From contig JAQQWL010000005.1 of the NCBI GenBank assembly GCA_038363925.1, forward strand, positions 3,968,001-4,032,000: a stretch of 64,000 nt of DNA, written 5' to 3'. Positions 32,359 to 42,575 of the stretch are shown here, in pieces (the stretch's first letter is position 1; each line of letters begins with the position of its first letter). This DNA comes from Apiospora phragmitis. Its lineage: Eukaryota > Ascomycota > Sordariomycetes > Amphisphaeriales > Apiosporaceae. The position numbers and the translations under genes are program-made. The notes under the pieces were generated by a model. That model ran no database searches, was not told where the DNA came from, and saw only the letters and a program-made list of their open reading frames with translations.

Positions 32359-33093
32359 ATGGCTAACAATCACCAAGTTGACGAGAACGCGGAAGGTGAC
32401 ATGATCCAGGTGGGGATCCACGAAGTGATAGGCGGCGTGAAAGGCGGCCCCAGGCTCTGCGCCTTCGGGATCTCCAGAGGCATCGCGATCGTCATAACGG
32501 GGACCTACTATCGCCCGAACCCGACGCCGCATATTGCCGCTCGGCACGACCGCTTCCTCATGCACGCCAGCGACGGCATGTTCCTCGAGGCCGGCCTCGA
32601 CAAGCTCGAGGAGAAGCTGGCGACGGCCCGCGCAGCCGGCCTGCTCGACCTCGAGGCCCACATCCTGGCCCCCGAGCCCTTCTCCTACGGCGAGTCGGAC
32701 GCGGTCCTGGCCGAGCCCGTGGGCGACGGCGAGGCCTGGAACAACATCGATGACGACGGCAACGGTTCGGACGACACCATGGAGGAGGTGTTGGAGGACC
32801 CCTTGACCACCAACCGGTGGGACGAGGACGAGGTCCGGCACTACCTCGACGTCCAGAAGGCCCTGTGGGAGCGCATGACGCGCCTGCTCCGCGGCGGGCC
32901 CGTCCGCTGGCACAAGTACGCCGTGTGCCACAAGAAGGGGCCCTACCGCTGGGTGCACGGCATGGCTGTCTTCGGCGACAAGGCGGTCTATTGCCAGAGC
33001 AACGACCTGAACGGCGAGAGCGAGGAGATGCGCGTCGTCCGCGTTGTTGAGGACGGGACCGAGGAGGAGGACTCCGGGCTGCGGTGCTGTTAA
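32359..33093 (+). CDS. Orphan protein, 244 residues
   Basis: A single-exon frame from ATG 32359 in the favourable context AAAATGGC. The N-terminal part alternates beta-like segments (LCAFGISRGIAIVITGTYY). The middle holds a charged helix (FLEAGLDKLEEKLATARAAGLLDLEAHILAPEPF). An acidic linker (NNIDDDGNGSDD) is followed by a basic helix with WERMTRLLRGGPVRWHKYAVCHKKGPYRWVHG. The tail ends in a Cys pair (LRCC). No signal peptide or membrane segment is seen. I do not recognise the family. The strong G/C third-position bias and normal composition support a real gene. Confidence 0.6.
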   Translation: MANNHQVDENAEGDMIQVGIHEVIGGVKGGPRLCAFGISRGIAIVITGTYYRPNPTPHIAARHDRFLMHASDGMFLEAGLDKLEEKLATARAAGLLDLEAHILAPEPFSYGESDAVLAEPVGDGEAWNNIDDDGNGSDDTMEEVLEDPLTTNRWDEDEVRHYLDVQKALWERMTRLLRGGPVRWHKYAVCHKKGPYRWVHGMAVFGDKAVYCQSNDLNGESEEMRVVRVVEDGTEEEDSGLRCC

Positions 33094-33553
33094 AAGTGCA
33101 GACAGTCGTGGGCGGCAAAAGGTAGGGGGAAAGGTAAGTTGTTGTAGAACTCTTCCTCAGGTGAGTAGCCGGACTCTGTCTTCCTCTTACTATAACGTTA
33201 GAGACAGTGTATCGAAGCAGATATGGAGGTAAGTACGTAAACAGTGAATCAAGTGATGCAAGTTGATAAAACTATAGCAGCCCCTTAACATGACACGTGC
33301 CAAATAATCCATACATTGTCTTTTCACCCTTTTCGATTCCTCATATATCTTTAACGTGCCACTCTGCTGCTATATACAGCCCCCCAGGGCAACGCCAAAT
33401 GACCCATTGACATTCAGGTGCACCGGAAGGCCCCTACATAAGTATAAAAATTCCTCCAACAGTGCCCTATGGAAAAACCCAACTCCAGGAAGCCAACACC
33501 CAACTTTCAAGAAAGAAACCACCCGACCGAAAGAGAGAAAACAACAGCAAAAA
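33094..33553. other. Intergenic
   Basis: AT-richer leader for the next gene, with purine-rich sequence (33505-33550, GAAAGAAACC and GAGAGAAAAC). No separate gene is supported. Confidence 0.4.
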
Positions 33554-34182
33554 ATGGGCCACAGAGAACACCATCAGCACAAGAGCGCCCGACACCATCG
33601 TAAAAAGCACCACAGGCCGCTGGCCGACCTCTGCATCGTCGACGTGTTCGACCTGCTCCCCCAAAGCCGCGGCCACAATAAACGCCGCCGGAAGGCCCGG
33701 GCAAGGCCCGGCGGCGGGCGCAGCCCCAGGTGCCGCCGCCGCACATGCCCATCAACTCGTGGAACCCACCGTCGGTGGCGGGGTTATCATCATCGTCATC
33801 TGGACCGGGATCATCATCGGGAGCAGCACAATCACAAGGGACACCGCTACCACCCGTGCCCGGCGCCGTCCCGCAGGCCGCGGGACTGGGCAAGCAGTAC
33901 CCCAACCGCTTCGAGTCCGTCATGGCCCAGATGGCCGGCCCGCAACCGCTGGGAAGCATATCCGACGACCCCGAGTTCCTCAACCGACTGATGGCGCCGG
34001 TCTTCCAGCCGGCTGCTGCTGCTACTATTCCGGCTCCTGCGCCAGCCCCTGCTCAGAACCCGCAGCAACCGTACTCGTACTCGATGTCGCAACAGACTGG
34101 TAGTGGTTCTCAGGCCGCTCAACGTCGTTCCTCGCACCCAAGCCGACGTTCTGTTCATTACCATCACTGGTATGGTTTTTAG
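33554..34182 (+). pseudogene. His/Arg- and Pro/Ser-rich orphan protein, one frame break
   Basis: ATG 33554 (AAAATGGGC) opens a His/Lys/Arg-rich N-terminus followed by PLADLCIVDVFDLLPQSRG. The frame then turns into Arg-rich nonsense. From about 33703 a different frame carries coherent sequence (PPPHMPINSWNPPSVAGL, then GKQYPNRFESVMAQMAG, GSISDDPEFLNRLMAPVFQP and a Pro/Ala-rich tail ending HHWYGF). The change of frame coincides with a near-perfect 11-bp direct repeat (AAGGCCCGG at 33692 and 33703). A tandem duplication there would explain a single ancestral frame. No family is recognised. It could also be two overlapping genes, but I consider this less likely. Confidence 0.45.
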
Positions 34183-34770
34183 TCCAGCAAGTAGCACCGA
34201 CATAACGACGTTCCGGATCGCGGTAGGGATCAAAGCCTAGTGCCGCGGGCTTGTACGAAGCGAAGGACTCAGAGGGACATACAACGGCTTCACTAAGTAA
34301 TCAGGGGCAGGTATATGTTGACAAATAATTCCCCATTGGATGCCCTGGGGTCTCAAATGCTTTACAGAAGACACCTTCGGCTTGATAGCACTAGATAGGC
34401 CAGCATGTATAAGACTTAGAATGCGGTGGGTATCATGCGTCATCTCGTTGTTGCCTAAAGTGACTTGCAAATCTCTAGAAGTATGTATGTATGCTGGTAA
34501 TGACAACGCTCTTCTCATGCAATCCTATCCGCTTGAAATAAACAAGTTTATGTCCTCCTCCAATTGGTGACCACAGGCGGAAGCCCAATTGACAAGAAAC
34601 ATCTCCTAAACTCCTTCCGATGCAATGCTTTCATCATGCGGACCTCGAATAAGATCCCATTCTACAGGTATATTGACCGGTATCGGGATCCGACCACAAT
34701 TCACGGACTGGGACCGATCAGCGAATTGAGACTGGACCCGGCAAGGCGGCTGAGTCGGAAGCTTCGGTTC
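34183..34770. other. Intergenic, convergent 3' ends
   Basis: It lies between the orphan gene (plus) and the splicing-factor-like gene (minus). No supported feature is seen. Confidence 0.45.
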
Positions 34771-36136
34771 CTAGTCCAGAGTTCCATCCTCCAAGAGAGT
34801 AGCCGACTTGCCGCGGTCCCATTCCCGCTCTTCCGAATGCTTGACCCAGCGCACATCCTCCTCCCGGTTGCCCCATCCGTCCTGGCCGCCCCGCTCCCAC
34901 TTCTTCACCTGCTCTTCGCTGAAGCCGGCGGCGCGGAGACGGTCGCCTCCCTGCTGCTTCCAACGCTGGCGATCCCGGAGCGCCTCCAATGAAGTCCCCC
35001 AGTCGTCATCGTCTTCGCCGTCGAGGGCGACGTCCGCCTTGGGGTCGTAGTCGGATGCGAAGCGGCGGTCGATTCCGGACGTACCCGCGACGGCCCCGCG
35101 GCCGCGCTTGCGCACGGGCTGCGCTTGGCTGGGTGGCGCAGGGCCTATCATGTCCTCCAAGGGATCCGAGTCCGAATCATCGCGAGCAGCGACGGGAGAG
35201 CGAGGCCGGCGCGAGTGAGAGTGCGGTGGCGAGGCGCCCTTGCCATGGGAACCGCGACGTTCACGGTGCTTTCCGTTCGATGACGATTCTCCAGCATTAT
35301 TGTGTCTTTCCCGCGTGGAGTGGTGGCGATGTCGACTAGAAGAGCTATGTGACTTTCCGTCTCGATCGTGGCGTTCTCGTGAGCGTGAATTGCGCCGGCG
35401 TGGGCGAGCCAAGCCATGCCTCTCGTCGTGGTCGGCAAATAGCTCCCTGGTGGAGTCCCTGCGACTGGAAGTCGACGAAATGGGATCCTTTGCGACGGGG
35501 TCGGCAAACAGCTCTTTCCTAGCGTTCCTGTTGTTGCCGGACCTGGACTCAAATGGATCCTCGTCTCTCCTGGTGCTCCTGCCCTTTATCCTCAACTCGG
35601 TCGGTGCGTCCGAGGTGTCGTCTCTCGTGTCCCTCGTAGGTCGTGGCCTGGCGGAGCGGTCGGCACCGTCATCGACCCTGCGCCTCTTAGACGAATCGCC
35701 GATGATAGCAGCGATATCGCCGAGCATGCGCTTGCGGGTATCTTTGGGATCGGGCCGCTGCCTGCGATGCCGGTCTTGCTCGGACTGGCGCTCGCTCTCT
35801 TTGGAGCGGTCGAGGCTGCGGAGCCGCTGGGCCGAGTCGGCGGACTCCTTGGCGAGCAGAGCGCGGTTGTGGTTGGTCGTGTCGCGGATGATGGAGTTCA
35901 GGAAGCGCGTGTTGGGCTTGGGCTGGTGCGCTGGGCGCCTGCAAAGAAAAAAGTGTCGGTGGTTAGCAAACATGGCGGGTTGCAGTGAAAGCTGCAGTGC
36001 AGTGCAGTACATACTTGGCCGGCTGATTGAATGCCTCGAGACCAATGGCGGAGTACTTCACTGAGCAATCGGCAGCTTCCTTGGCAAGCATCTCAGCGAC
36101 ATAATCGTCGGTGAGGAGCTCGTGTTTGGGCGGCAT
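34771..36136 (-). CDS. GPALPP-motif RS-rich nuclear protein (pre-mRNA-splicing factor 38B-like)
   Basis: Two exons (36015-36136 and 34771-35938) are joined by a GTATGT...GCAG intron, giving 429 residues. The N-terminus (LLTDDYVAEMLAKEAADCSVKYSAIGLEA), then PKPNTRFLNSIIRDTTNHNRALLAKE, is the conserved start of fungal proteins usually annotated as pre-mRNA-splicing factor 38B. KRMLGDIAAIIG follows, then a long Arg/Ser/Asp/His-rich region. DPLEDMIGPAPPSQ is the GPALPP-type motif. The C-terminal conserved block has FASDYDPKADV, WGTSLEALRDRQRWKQQGGDRLRAAGFSEEQVKKWE and EREWDRGK. It is expected to be nuclear and linked to RNA processing. It is divergent from SOS7, with 662 bp between starts. The gene is intact. 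Confidence 0.85.
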
Positions 36137-36798
36137 GGCGGAGGAAGGTGGTTGGCGGCAGGCAGGAAATCGTAGGTTGCTCTTTGACTTTGACCGGGTA
36201 ACGAACTTCAGTTTGATTGATGATGACCAAATCCTCCAATTGTACTGACCAACCAAAACACCGGCGAAAGCAAACAGCGTCCAAAAAGTGAGAAAGGTAA
36301 ATGTAGGAAGAGACTCAAAGCCCTCACATGAATCACTGATCCGACACCTCTATTTTTCGTAGAAGGGAATCCGATTAATGGACAAGTCAAGTCGGACCAT
36401 GGCCAAGTTCAAAGAGGAGTGTCAGGGATTGACTGACTGATCAGATCCGGATCCTCTTCCTCTCCTTCTCCCATTCTGCCTTTGATGGGGTTTTGACGTA
36501 CTAAGTGAGGAGTGGCCTGGTCCACTCAGCACAATCTTTGAGTTCGGCGGTGCTGAGTCCAGTACTTCCAGCGGTACTTGAAGCCAATTATGCCCTGTAA
36601 GGAGGGGTCTACAGGGGACCCCCACCACGGTCAAGCCTGGCAACAGCCAGTCTAAGCCAGATCGGGGTAAATGAAAACAAATCGCGAAATCAATACAACC
36701 CACCCTGACTATTGTTACAAAAACATTTCAATCACTAAACCACACATGCCACAGTAAAGCATTTGCACGTTTCTTCTTCTTCATCCAAACCACCAGCC
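36137..36798. promoter_or_regulatory. Divergent promoter between two housekeeping genes
   Basis: This 662-bp region must hold promoters for the splicing-factor-like gene (minus) and SOS7 (plus). CT-rich leader sequence (TTTCTTCTTCTTC, 36770-36785) precedes SOS7. No specific operator is recognised. Confidence 0.4.
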
Positions 36799-37707
36799 AT
36801 GGCCAAATCAAAGACGCCAAAATCGCCCAAGGCGCCGCCCCAACCGCAATCGCCCACCGAGGTGCTCGAGGCCGTCAAGCAGCTCAACTCCAAGCACGAA
36901 CTCAGCATCATCCGACTATCCGAGCCCATCTCGACCGACATCTCCGCCGCCCAGCAGTCGCAGTCACAACAACAACAGCGCACCTCGGACGTGTCCAACG
37001 CCTCGGTCGACGCGCCCACCCCGGCCTCGCTCGAAGCCGACCTGACGCACTACCGTGAGCTATTCGCCAAGCTGCGTTTTAGTTATGTCGAGCAGGTCAC
37101 GAAAGAAAAGTTCATCCGCGCCATCGTCGGCGACCCGCCCCTGATCGTCTCGCCCCAGGAGAACCTCGACCTCGAGCTGCAGAACGCGTCCGCCAAGGCC
37201 GACCTCAAGGCCCTCAAGACCGACGTCGCCGCCACGGTCGAGGCGCTCGAGCGCAAGGGCCGCGAGCTCGCAGCCCGCTACGAGGCCGTCCAGCTCGACA
37301 CGGCGAAGCTCGAGGAGCTGCCCGCCAAAATTGCCCCCCTGGAGGAGGCTGTCCGGGAGCTGCGCGAGAACCACGCCGAGCGGCTGCACGAGAACCCGGA
37401 CATGAACCTGCCGCTGCAGAAGACGCTGGACCTGGTCGAGGACCGGAAGCGGCGCCGGGACGAGCTGAACCGCCAGCTCGAGCAGCTGCAGAAACGGGTG
37501 CCGCGGAAGCAGAAGGAGCTGGAGCGGTTGCAGACCGAGCTTCAGCCGCTGGAGACCAAGCGCACAAACAGCACCGCCGCGGCGCGGGAGGCGAAGCGTC
37601 GGAAGGAGGGTGCCGTTGGTGGGGTCGAAGACGACCTGGAGGAGAGGGGCCGCTGGTTCAGGGCTGCCGAGGCTGGGCTACGGCAAATGCTGGAACTCGA
37701 GTCCTGA
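36799..37707 (+). CDS. SOS7: Kinetochore protein Sos7
   Basis: A single-exon protein of 302 residues. I placed the start at ATG 36799 (GCCATGGCC). The frame is open 36 bases earlier. The Lys/Pro-rich N-terminus precedes the family's helical part. Residues matching HYRELFAKLRFSYVEQVTKEKFIRAIVGDPPLIV are the most conserved segment of Sos7. Long coiled coils follow (VEDRKRRRDELNRQLEQLQ and the Glu/Lys/Leu heptads), and a short C-terminal domain ends GLRQMLELES. In fission yeast Sos7 works with Mis12/Kre28-type partners at the outer kinetochore. It is intact, as expected for an essential function, which makes it a useful internal control for sequence quality. Confidence 0.82.
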   Translation: MAKSKTPKSPKAPPQPQSPTEVLEAVKQLNSKHELSIIRLSEPISTDISAAQQSQSQQQQRTSDVSNASVDAPTPASLEADLTHYRELFAKLRFSYVEQVTKEKFIRAIVGDPPLIVSPQENLDLELQNASAKADLKALKTDVAATVEALERKGRELAARYEAVQLDTAKLEELPAKIAPLEEAVRELRENHAERLHENPDMNLPLQKTLDLVEDRKRRRDELNRQLEQLQKRVPRKQKELERLQTELQPLETKRTNSTAAAREAKRRKEGAVGGVEDDLEERGRWFRAAEAGLRQMLELES

Positions 37708-38144
37708 AAATATCCTCTGGATGTGGGTTTGTAACGAGTAACGAAAGGCTGGATGGGGCAAGGCGTTTGGAGTTCAATGATGGCACAGGACTGCTGTTCG
37801 GGGTTGGCACTTAGAAGTGATCCGGGCTGTAATTGGATATTGCTTTAGTTGGCCATCATGGAGATCGGAGTCTTGCCGATGTTTTGAATATTGGTACAGA
37901 CCGTCACATCTGCGGGAACGGATGCCAATATATCGTCGGGATTGCGTGATGCGGAGAGGGGTAGATCATTGGCTGGGGATGCCAACCTGGTCCCATCCAA
38001 CACCTCCAACTCGGCGACGATGTCAGTCCCAGGTCGCTCTATTGTATGTATACCTAATGAAGAAGATACCCCGCGCTTGAAACCTAAGATCACCCAGTGG
38101 TTCTGGATCGTCAACCACAACACAGAAGTTTTGATTCCATAGCA
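37708..38144. other. Intergenic
   Basis: 3' sequence of SOS7 and upstream sequence of the oxygenase. Open frames on both strands (37817-38231) show no recognisable protein. Confidence 0.4.
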
Positions 38145-39598
38145 ATGACTCCTCAAGACGTTGTTACCCAGACGAGCAATCCCGTCAAGCCGGAGCTGCC
38201 AAAATGGCAGCGGCCCGAGAAGACGAAACATGGTATTCCTTGGGCAAACATCCAGATCATCGATTTGTCGACTTTTGATGAGCCTGGAGGAAAGGCGAAG
38301 CTGGCGGCCGAGCTACGGGATGCGGTAAGTTGCGACTTCCCCGAGGTTCTCCATCCCCCGTGATGATCATTCTCGCTCACTAGAAACCCCCAAGATCCAT
38401 CACACCGGCTTCTTCAGCGTCGTGGGCACGGGCATCTCCCGCGCGGAGGTGCAGCGCCAGTTACCCATCGCCCAGGCCTTCTTCCGGCTGCCCCACGAGG
38501 CCAAGGCCCGGCCCGAGTAAAAGTGCGACTTCGCCCACGGCAACTACATCGGCTACCGGGAGATCTACGAGGCGGCCATCTGCGGCACCGCGGTCCGGAA
38601 CAACGGTCGAGCAGTGGGACCACGCCAAGTTCACGGAGCTGTACGAGAAGGAGGCCCGGCGCCCCTTCTTTGAGCCCTTCCAGGACGAGATTGACGATTT
38701 CTCACGGGTAAGACATAGGCCCCTCCTTTTATTGTACTTACTCCTTACCCTGACCAATTTTCCCTCAGAGTGGGGCAAGAAGAAGATGACGATTTCAAAC
38801 ACACACACACTGACTACCCGGTCCCCAAACAGAAGGCCCTGGACGTGGCCCTGAAGCTCCTCGAGCTGTCCCCGGCCTTCTTCGCGGACCAGCACCGCTA
38901 CGGTAGCCCCAGCGACGACCACCTGCGCTACATGAGCTACCGCCCCCGGCCCCTGGCGGACGACGCCCAGGTCGAAAACACCTGGACCCGGGCGCACACC
39001 GACTTCGGCACCCTGACGCTTCTCTGGAGCCAGAACGTCGCGGGGCTCCAGATCAAGACGAACTCTTCCTCATCTTCTTGTTCTTCTTCTAACTCCGCGG
39101 CCTCTTGTGAGGGCGAGGGCGAGGGCGAGTGGAAAGTACGTCCCGCCTGTTGTTGTTGTCGACGACGGAGACAGAAAAGAAGAAGACATGGCCGGGATCA
39201 TCTGCAACGTGGGCGACGCCCTCGACTTCTGGTCCGCGTCCTACCTCAAGTCGACGACGCACCACGTCGTGCGCCCGCCGCCGGACCAGCTGGGCGCGAA
39301 CCAGCTGGGGCTCTTCTACTTTGTGCGGCCCGGGGACGACGCGGAGATCGCGCCGGCCGCGGCGTCGCCCTTGCTGCGGCGGCTGGGGCTGGTGAAGAGC
39401 AGCAGCCGCAGTGAGGAGGCGATGAAGGAGAAGAAGATGGTGCAAGAGGAGCAGCAGAAGAAGAAGAAGGAAAAAGTCACGGGGAGGATGTATGTGAGGG
39501 AGCGGGTCAAGGACTACCACAGCCACGGGGACTACGCCGATCGGAAGGGGCAGGTGTTCCAGGTGGGGAATCTGAGGATTGTGGATGAGGCGAGATGA
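38145..39598 (+). pseudogene. 2-oxoglutarate/Fe(II) oxygenase (isopenicillin-N-synthase-like), broken
   Basis: Exon 1 starts at ATG 38145 and ends at GTAAGT (about 38324). Exon 2 (from about 38396) opens with HHTGFFSVVGTGIS, the non-haem dioxygenase N-terminal domain. A second intron (GTAAGA at 38710 to CAG near 38832) precedes KALDVALKLLELSPAFF. The catalytic domain keeps AHTDFGTLTLLWSQNVAGLQI (iron ligands His and Asp), the distal histidine in STTHHVVRPP, and the 2-oxoglutarate-binding side of the barrel. Three lesions are seen: an in-frame TAA at 38518-38520 where a Tyr codon is expected, one extra G near 38606, and one extra A near 39133. A Ser-rich insert and a Lys/Glu-rich insert (39410-39480) are unusual. 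It is tail to tail with the next gene. Confidence 0.82.
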
Positions 39599-39864
39599 AT
39601 GATGTGCAAGGCTTCTCCAGAGGCAACCTTTCTTTCCGTGCGTGTTTTACTCTTGGATATTTAGCTAAGTATATATTGTCTTTGTTTGCGCCCGTGGTCA
39701 ACCAAGAGTCAATTAGGCAATTGACCTCAAATTCGAGAAGGCTCACCACGACTGACTACATGCCCTCGCACATTGGTTTCTAAGATAGTATTCAGTTCAG
39801 CAAAGTGGATGATTTTTATGGCGAGTGAGCTGTGAACCGGTTGAAGATTTCAAGTTGGCGTCCT

Positions 39865-40707
39865 TCACGCTGAATGAAGCTTGGAATGCCTGTTCACCAG
39901 CCTGTATAGATACTTCAGCAAGACGGTGTTGTCCGCCATCAAGCACGCCGAAGCGAGGCTGGCGAAGAACATATCCTCCTTGGACATCTTGGCCAGTCCT
40001 GGGTACGGGTACCTAAAGTTACACGCACCCGCGAGGTCAACCCACCAAATTTCGTTTGCGACATCGCGCAGCCTGTCTGGATTGATTGGAGGGCATATAT
40101 CAATTGACTCACCATCCGTTATAAGAGAAGCAGTACTCCAGCCAGCCCCAGTAGGCGAACATCATGCCCGTGCCAACTGCCAGAGCATGGCGAGCCTTGA
40201 CGGTGCTGGGCCATGGGGGACCAGGAATAGGACTCGCGGCAGCAGCACCAGATCCAGCGTCAACGCAACGACCGGCACCACGTGGAGCCCGAGGTCGGGC
40301 ACGAACGGCACCTCGTGCCCGCGCGGAATCAGCAGCCCCGCCACGGCGGCGCGGTTGCTCCAGTACAGCAGCCCGACGAGGAGGGCCAGCGGCGTCGCGC
40401 AGAGCGCCGACAGCCTAACCTTGAGCGCATACAGTGCGGGACTTTGCGGCGCGACGTCGGCCAGGAGTCCCAGTCCAAAGACGATGGTAGACAGGCTCAG
40501 GGCGAGGACGGTCAGGAACTGGAAGGGGCCGCCGACGCCGCGGTGGAGGGGGTTGGTGGTGTGGGGGAGCCAGAGGAAGGTTGCGGCGAAGGAGAGGAGG
40601 TCGGCGGCGTGGACGAGGAGGGAGAGACGACTTGGTCGGGACGGAGCTGACCTACTACTACCGCTACTCCTTGGGGGTCTCTATGGTGCATTCGTAGTTG
40701 TTGCCAT
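39865..40707 (-). pseudogene. FAR-17a/AIG1-like membrane protein, broken
   Basis: Exon 1 (40113-40707) and exon 2 (39865-40012) are joined by GTGAGT...TTTAG. The multi-spanning protein shows FQFLTVLALSLSTIVFGLGLLAD, LSALCATPLALLVGLLYW, DLGLHVVPVVALTLDLVLL and, after the intron, WYPYPGLAKM, all typical of the FAR-17a/AIG1 family. Human members hydrolyse fatty-acid esters of hydroxy fatty acids using an intramembrane Thr and His. The conserved LHVVP histidine is present. Two lesions are seen: TAG at codon 9 (40681-40683) and one base missing near 40221-40226, after which the PPWPS phrase is in another frame. If translation began after codon 9, only the second lesion would matter. Confidence 0.72.
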
Positions 40708-41252
40708 TTTGACTTGTGGTCTTTTTAATAAACGTGGTGATGGTTGACAAAGCGCAGAAGTTGGGCAGTTCGATCATGGGCAAGGGGACTATGTAGATTT
40801 CGAACGAAGCTGACATGACGCCCCGCTCTCAGCCCCAGGCACCAGGATTTGCCTACTTTGGATATGGGGCGACCTGCCGATGGGGCTAATCCCGGAGAGG
40901 GAGTATTACGACTTCGTTCTTTCTTCTGGACAAGGAGCAATTTGAACTGAACTTATCATCATGCAATCGGATCGTGTCATGATAGCCATGTCACAACCAT
41001 TCAGCACAGGCAACCTTACGTAGCTGTAAAACCTGTACGTATTCCATTGCATCGCCAACAACATTAACCCTCCTCCCCTAGGCTATGACATGGTCCACGT
41101 CTAACGTAGCCTGGGTTCAATGCATCTTCCCCCTATCACCTTTCGATCTCATCCCTACTCCTCCTCGCCAGGATCCGTCGCAAAAGTCTCATCACCCCTC
41201 CAATAGACGTCTCCGATTGTCTCTCCCTGGCCCTCTGTCTGGGTTAAGACGT
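40708..41252. other. Intergenic
   Basis: Upstream sequence of the FAR-17a-like gene and the 3' side of the small Cys-rich frame. Nothing else is supported. Confidence 0.4.
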
Positions 41253-41456
41253 CTATCGGCCTATGATGCGATCCATAGTGCTGGGAAGCTTGGCCGGGTA
41301 CCGACAAACCACCTGCCGTCGGATGTGGCTAACCGTGGTGATTTCGTAGTAGCATACATCGCAGATCGTCTTCTTGGGGTCCTGCCGGCCGACGACCCCG
41401 TTGACGCAGCCGCGGGCGCCGGTTTTGGTGCATTCGCAACTACAGCGACGGGCCAT
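41253..41456 (-). CDS. Possible small Cys-rich protein, 67 residues
   Basis: A short minus-strand frame starts MARRCSCECTKTGARGC and continues with ICDVCYYEI and QVVCRY. It has seven cysteines, four of them in the first 17 residues and a CxxC pair at 32-35, which suggests metal binding (zinc ribbon or metallothionein-like). A TATATAA string directly abuts the ATG. No homologue is recognised, and the frame may be chance or a remnant. Confidence 0.3.
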   Translation of the reverse strand: MARRCSCECTKTGARGCVNGVVGRQDPKKTICDVCYYEITTVSHIRRQVVCRYPAKLPSTMDRIIGR

Positions 41457-41804
41457 TATATAGGGGGGTATTGATTGATGTAGGTATTTGGTGGGAATTG
41501 ATCTAAATTCGCTAAACCCGCTGCTGGGGTAATCTTGACAAGACGATCGCTATGTGGCACTGATCACACTGGGGTTGGGGACTGGGGAAACCAGACCGGG
41601 GGGGGGTCCCCTGGGCCGCGGAGTAGACATTGCGTACGAGTGTCATTGTTCAGGTTGTAAATGGCAAGGGGTTAGGTATTAAAGGGGTGCTTTGTCCTGG
41701 TTCGCGGGCCGGACCAACACCCATACCTAGGTAACAAGGGGACACCCCCTCCAACACCAACGGGCAACATCAATGAAAGGACCAAGGGGACGTAGCCGTC
41801 GAGA
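41457..41804. other. Intergenic
   Basis: A G-rich segment (41605-41625) and no supported gene, just downstream of the short-chain dehydrogenase. Confidence 0.4.
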
Positions 41805-42575
41805 TCAGGTCATGACCAACCCGCAGTCCACGTTGAGGTTCTGCCCCGTAACGGCGGCGGCCCAGGGACTCGCAAAGAACAGCACCGCGCCCGCGACCTG
41901 TTCGGGCGTCGCCACCGCCCGCAGCGGCGCCGCCTGTGCGACTTGCTCGAACACAGCATCGGGCGTGCTGCGGCTCGCGTCCGTCGTCCGCAGCAGGCCG
42001 CCGCTGACCGTGTTGCAGGTGATGTTCTGCGGGCCCAGCTCCGCGGCGCAGGTCCGGGTGAAGGCCAGCAGCGCGCCCTTGGCGACCGTGTAGTCCTGGT
42101 AGGGCACCACGGGGTTCGCGACGAGGTTGGAGCCGATGTTGATGATGCGCCCGCATCCGACCGTGGCGAATCCCCCAAGCGCGGCCTTCGTCGTGTGGAG
42201 CGCGGCGCGGACGCTGCCCTGGAGCTGCCGGTCGAAGGCGGCCCACGTGACATCCTCGAGCTTGGGGCGGGCGGCGTCGCCGTCGAACTGGAACTGCGTG
42301 GGCAGCGCGTTGTTCACCACGGTGTGCACGGGCTGCCCGAAGTGCGCCTTGGCGTTGAGGAACATGCGCGTCACGTCGGCCGGGACGGTGACGTCGGCCC
42401 TGAGCGCGAGGCCGCGGCCGGGACCCATCTCTTGGGCGAGCGCCTCGGCCAGCGCGCGGTTCGTCTTGTAGTTGATGACGACGCAAGCCCCTTCGGCGGC
42501 GAAGGCGCGGGCGATGGCGGCGCCGAGGCCTCGGGACGAGCCCGTGACTAAGACGACCTGGTCGGAGAGCTTCAT
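41805..42575 (-). CDS. Short-chain dehydrogenase/reductase, FabG-like
   Basis: A single-exon classical SDR of 256 residues, the standard length. The cofactor-binding motif TGSSRGLG is at residues 11-18, and VVNNA (86-90) holds the structural Asn-Asn-Ala. The catalytic Ser (S149 in IINIGSN) and YTVAK (Y162, K166) are present, and the C-terminal GQNLNVDCG strand is typical of 3-oxoacyl-reductase-like members. A basic residue after the Gly motif (R15) and NYKTNR near the end of strand 2 suggest NADPH preference. The substrate cannot be told from sequence. It stands alone, with more than 3 kb of gene-poor DNA upstream. No lesion is seen. Confidence 0.88.
   Translation of the reverse strand: MKLSDQVVLVTGSSRGLGAAIARAFAAEGACVVINYKTNRALAEALAQEMGPGRGLALRADVTVPADVTRMFLNAKAHFGQPVHTVVNNALPTQFQFDGDAARPKLEDVTWAAFDRQLQGSVRAALHTTKAALGGFATVGCGRIINIGSNLVANPVVPYQDYTVAKGALLAFTRTCAAELGPQNITCNTVSGGLLRTTDASRSTPDAVFEQVAQAAPLRAVATPEQVAGAVLFFASPWAAAVTGQNLNVDCGLVMT

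Noticed and set aside
35240..36064. 274-codon plus-strand frame across the splicing-factor-like gene
   Set aside because: It is antisense to a conserved two-exon gene, and its Ser/Leu/Arg composition is the mirror of the RS-rich sense protein.
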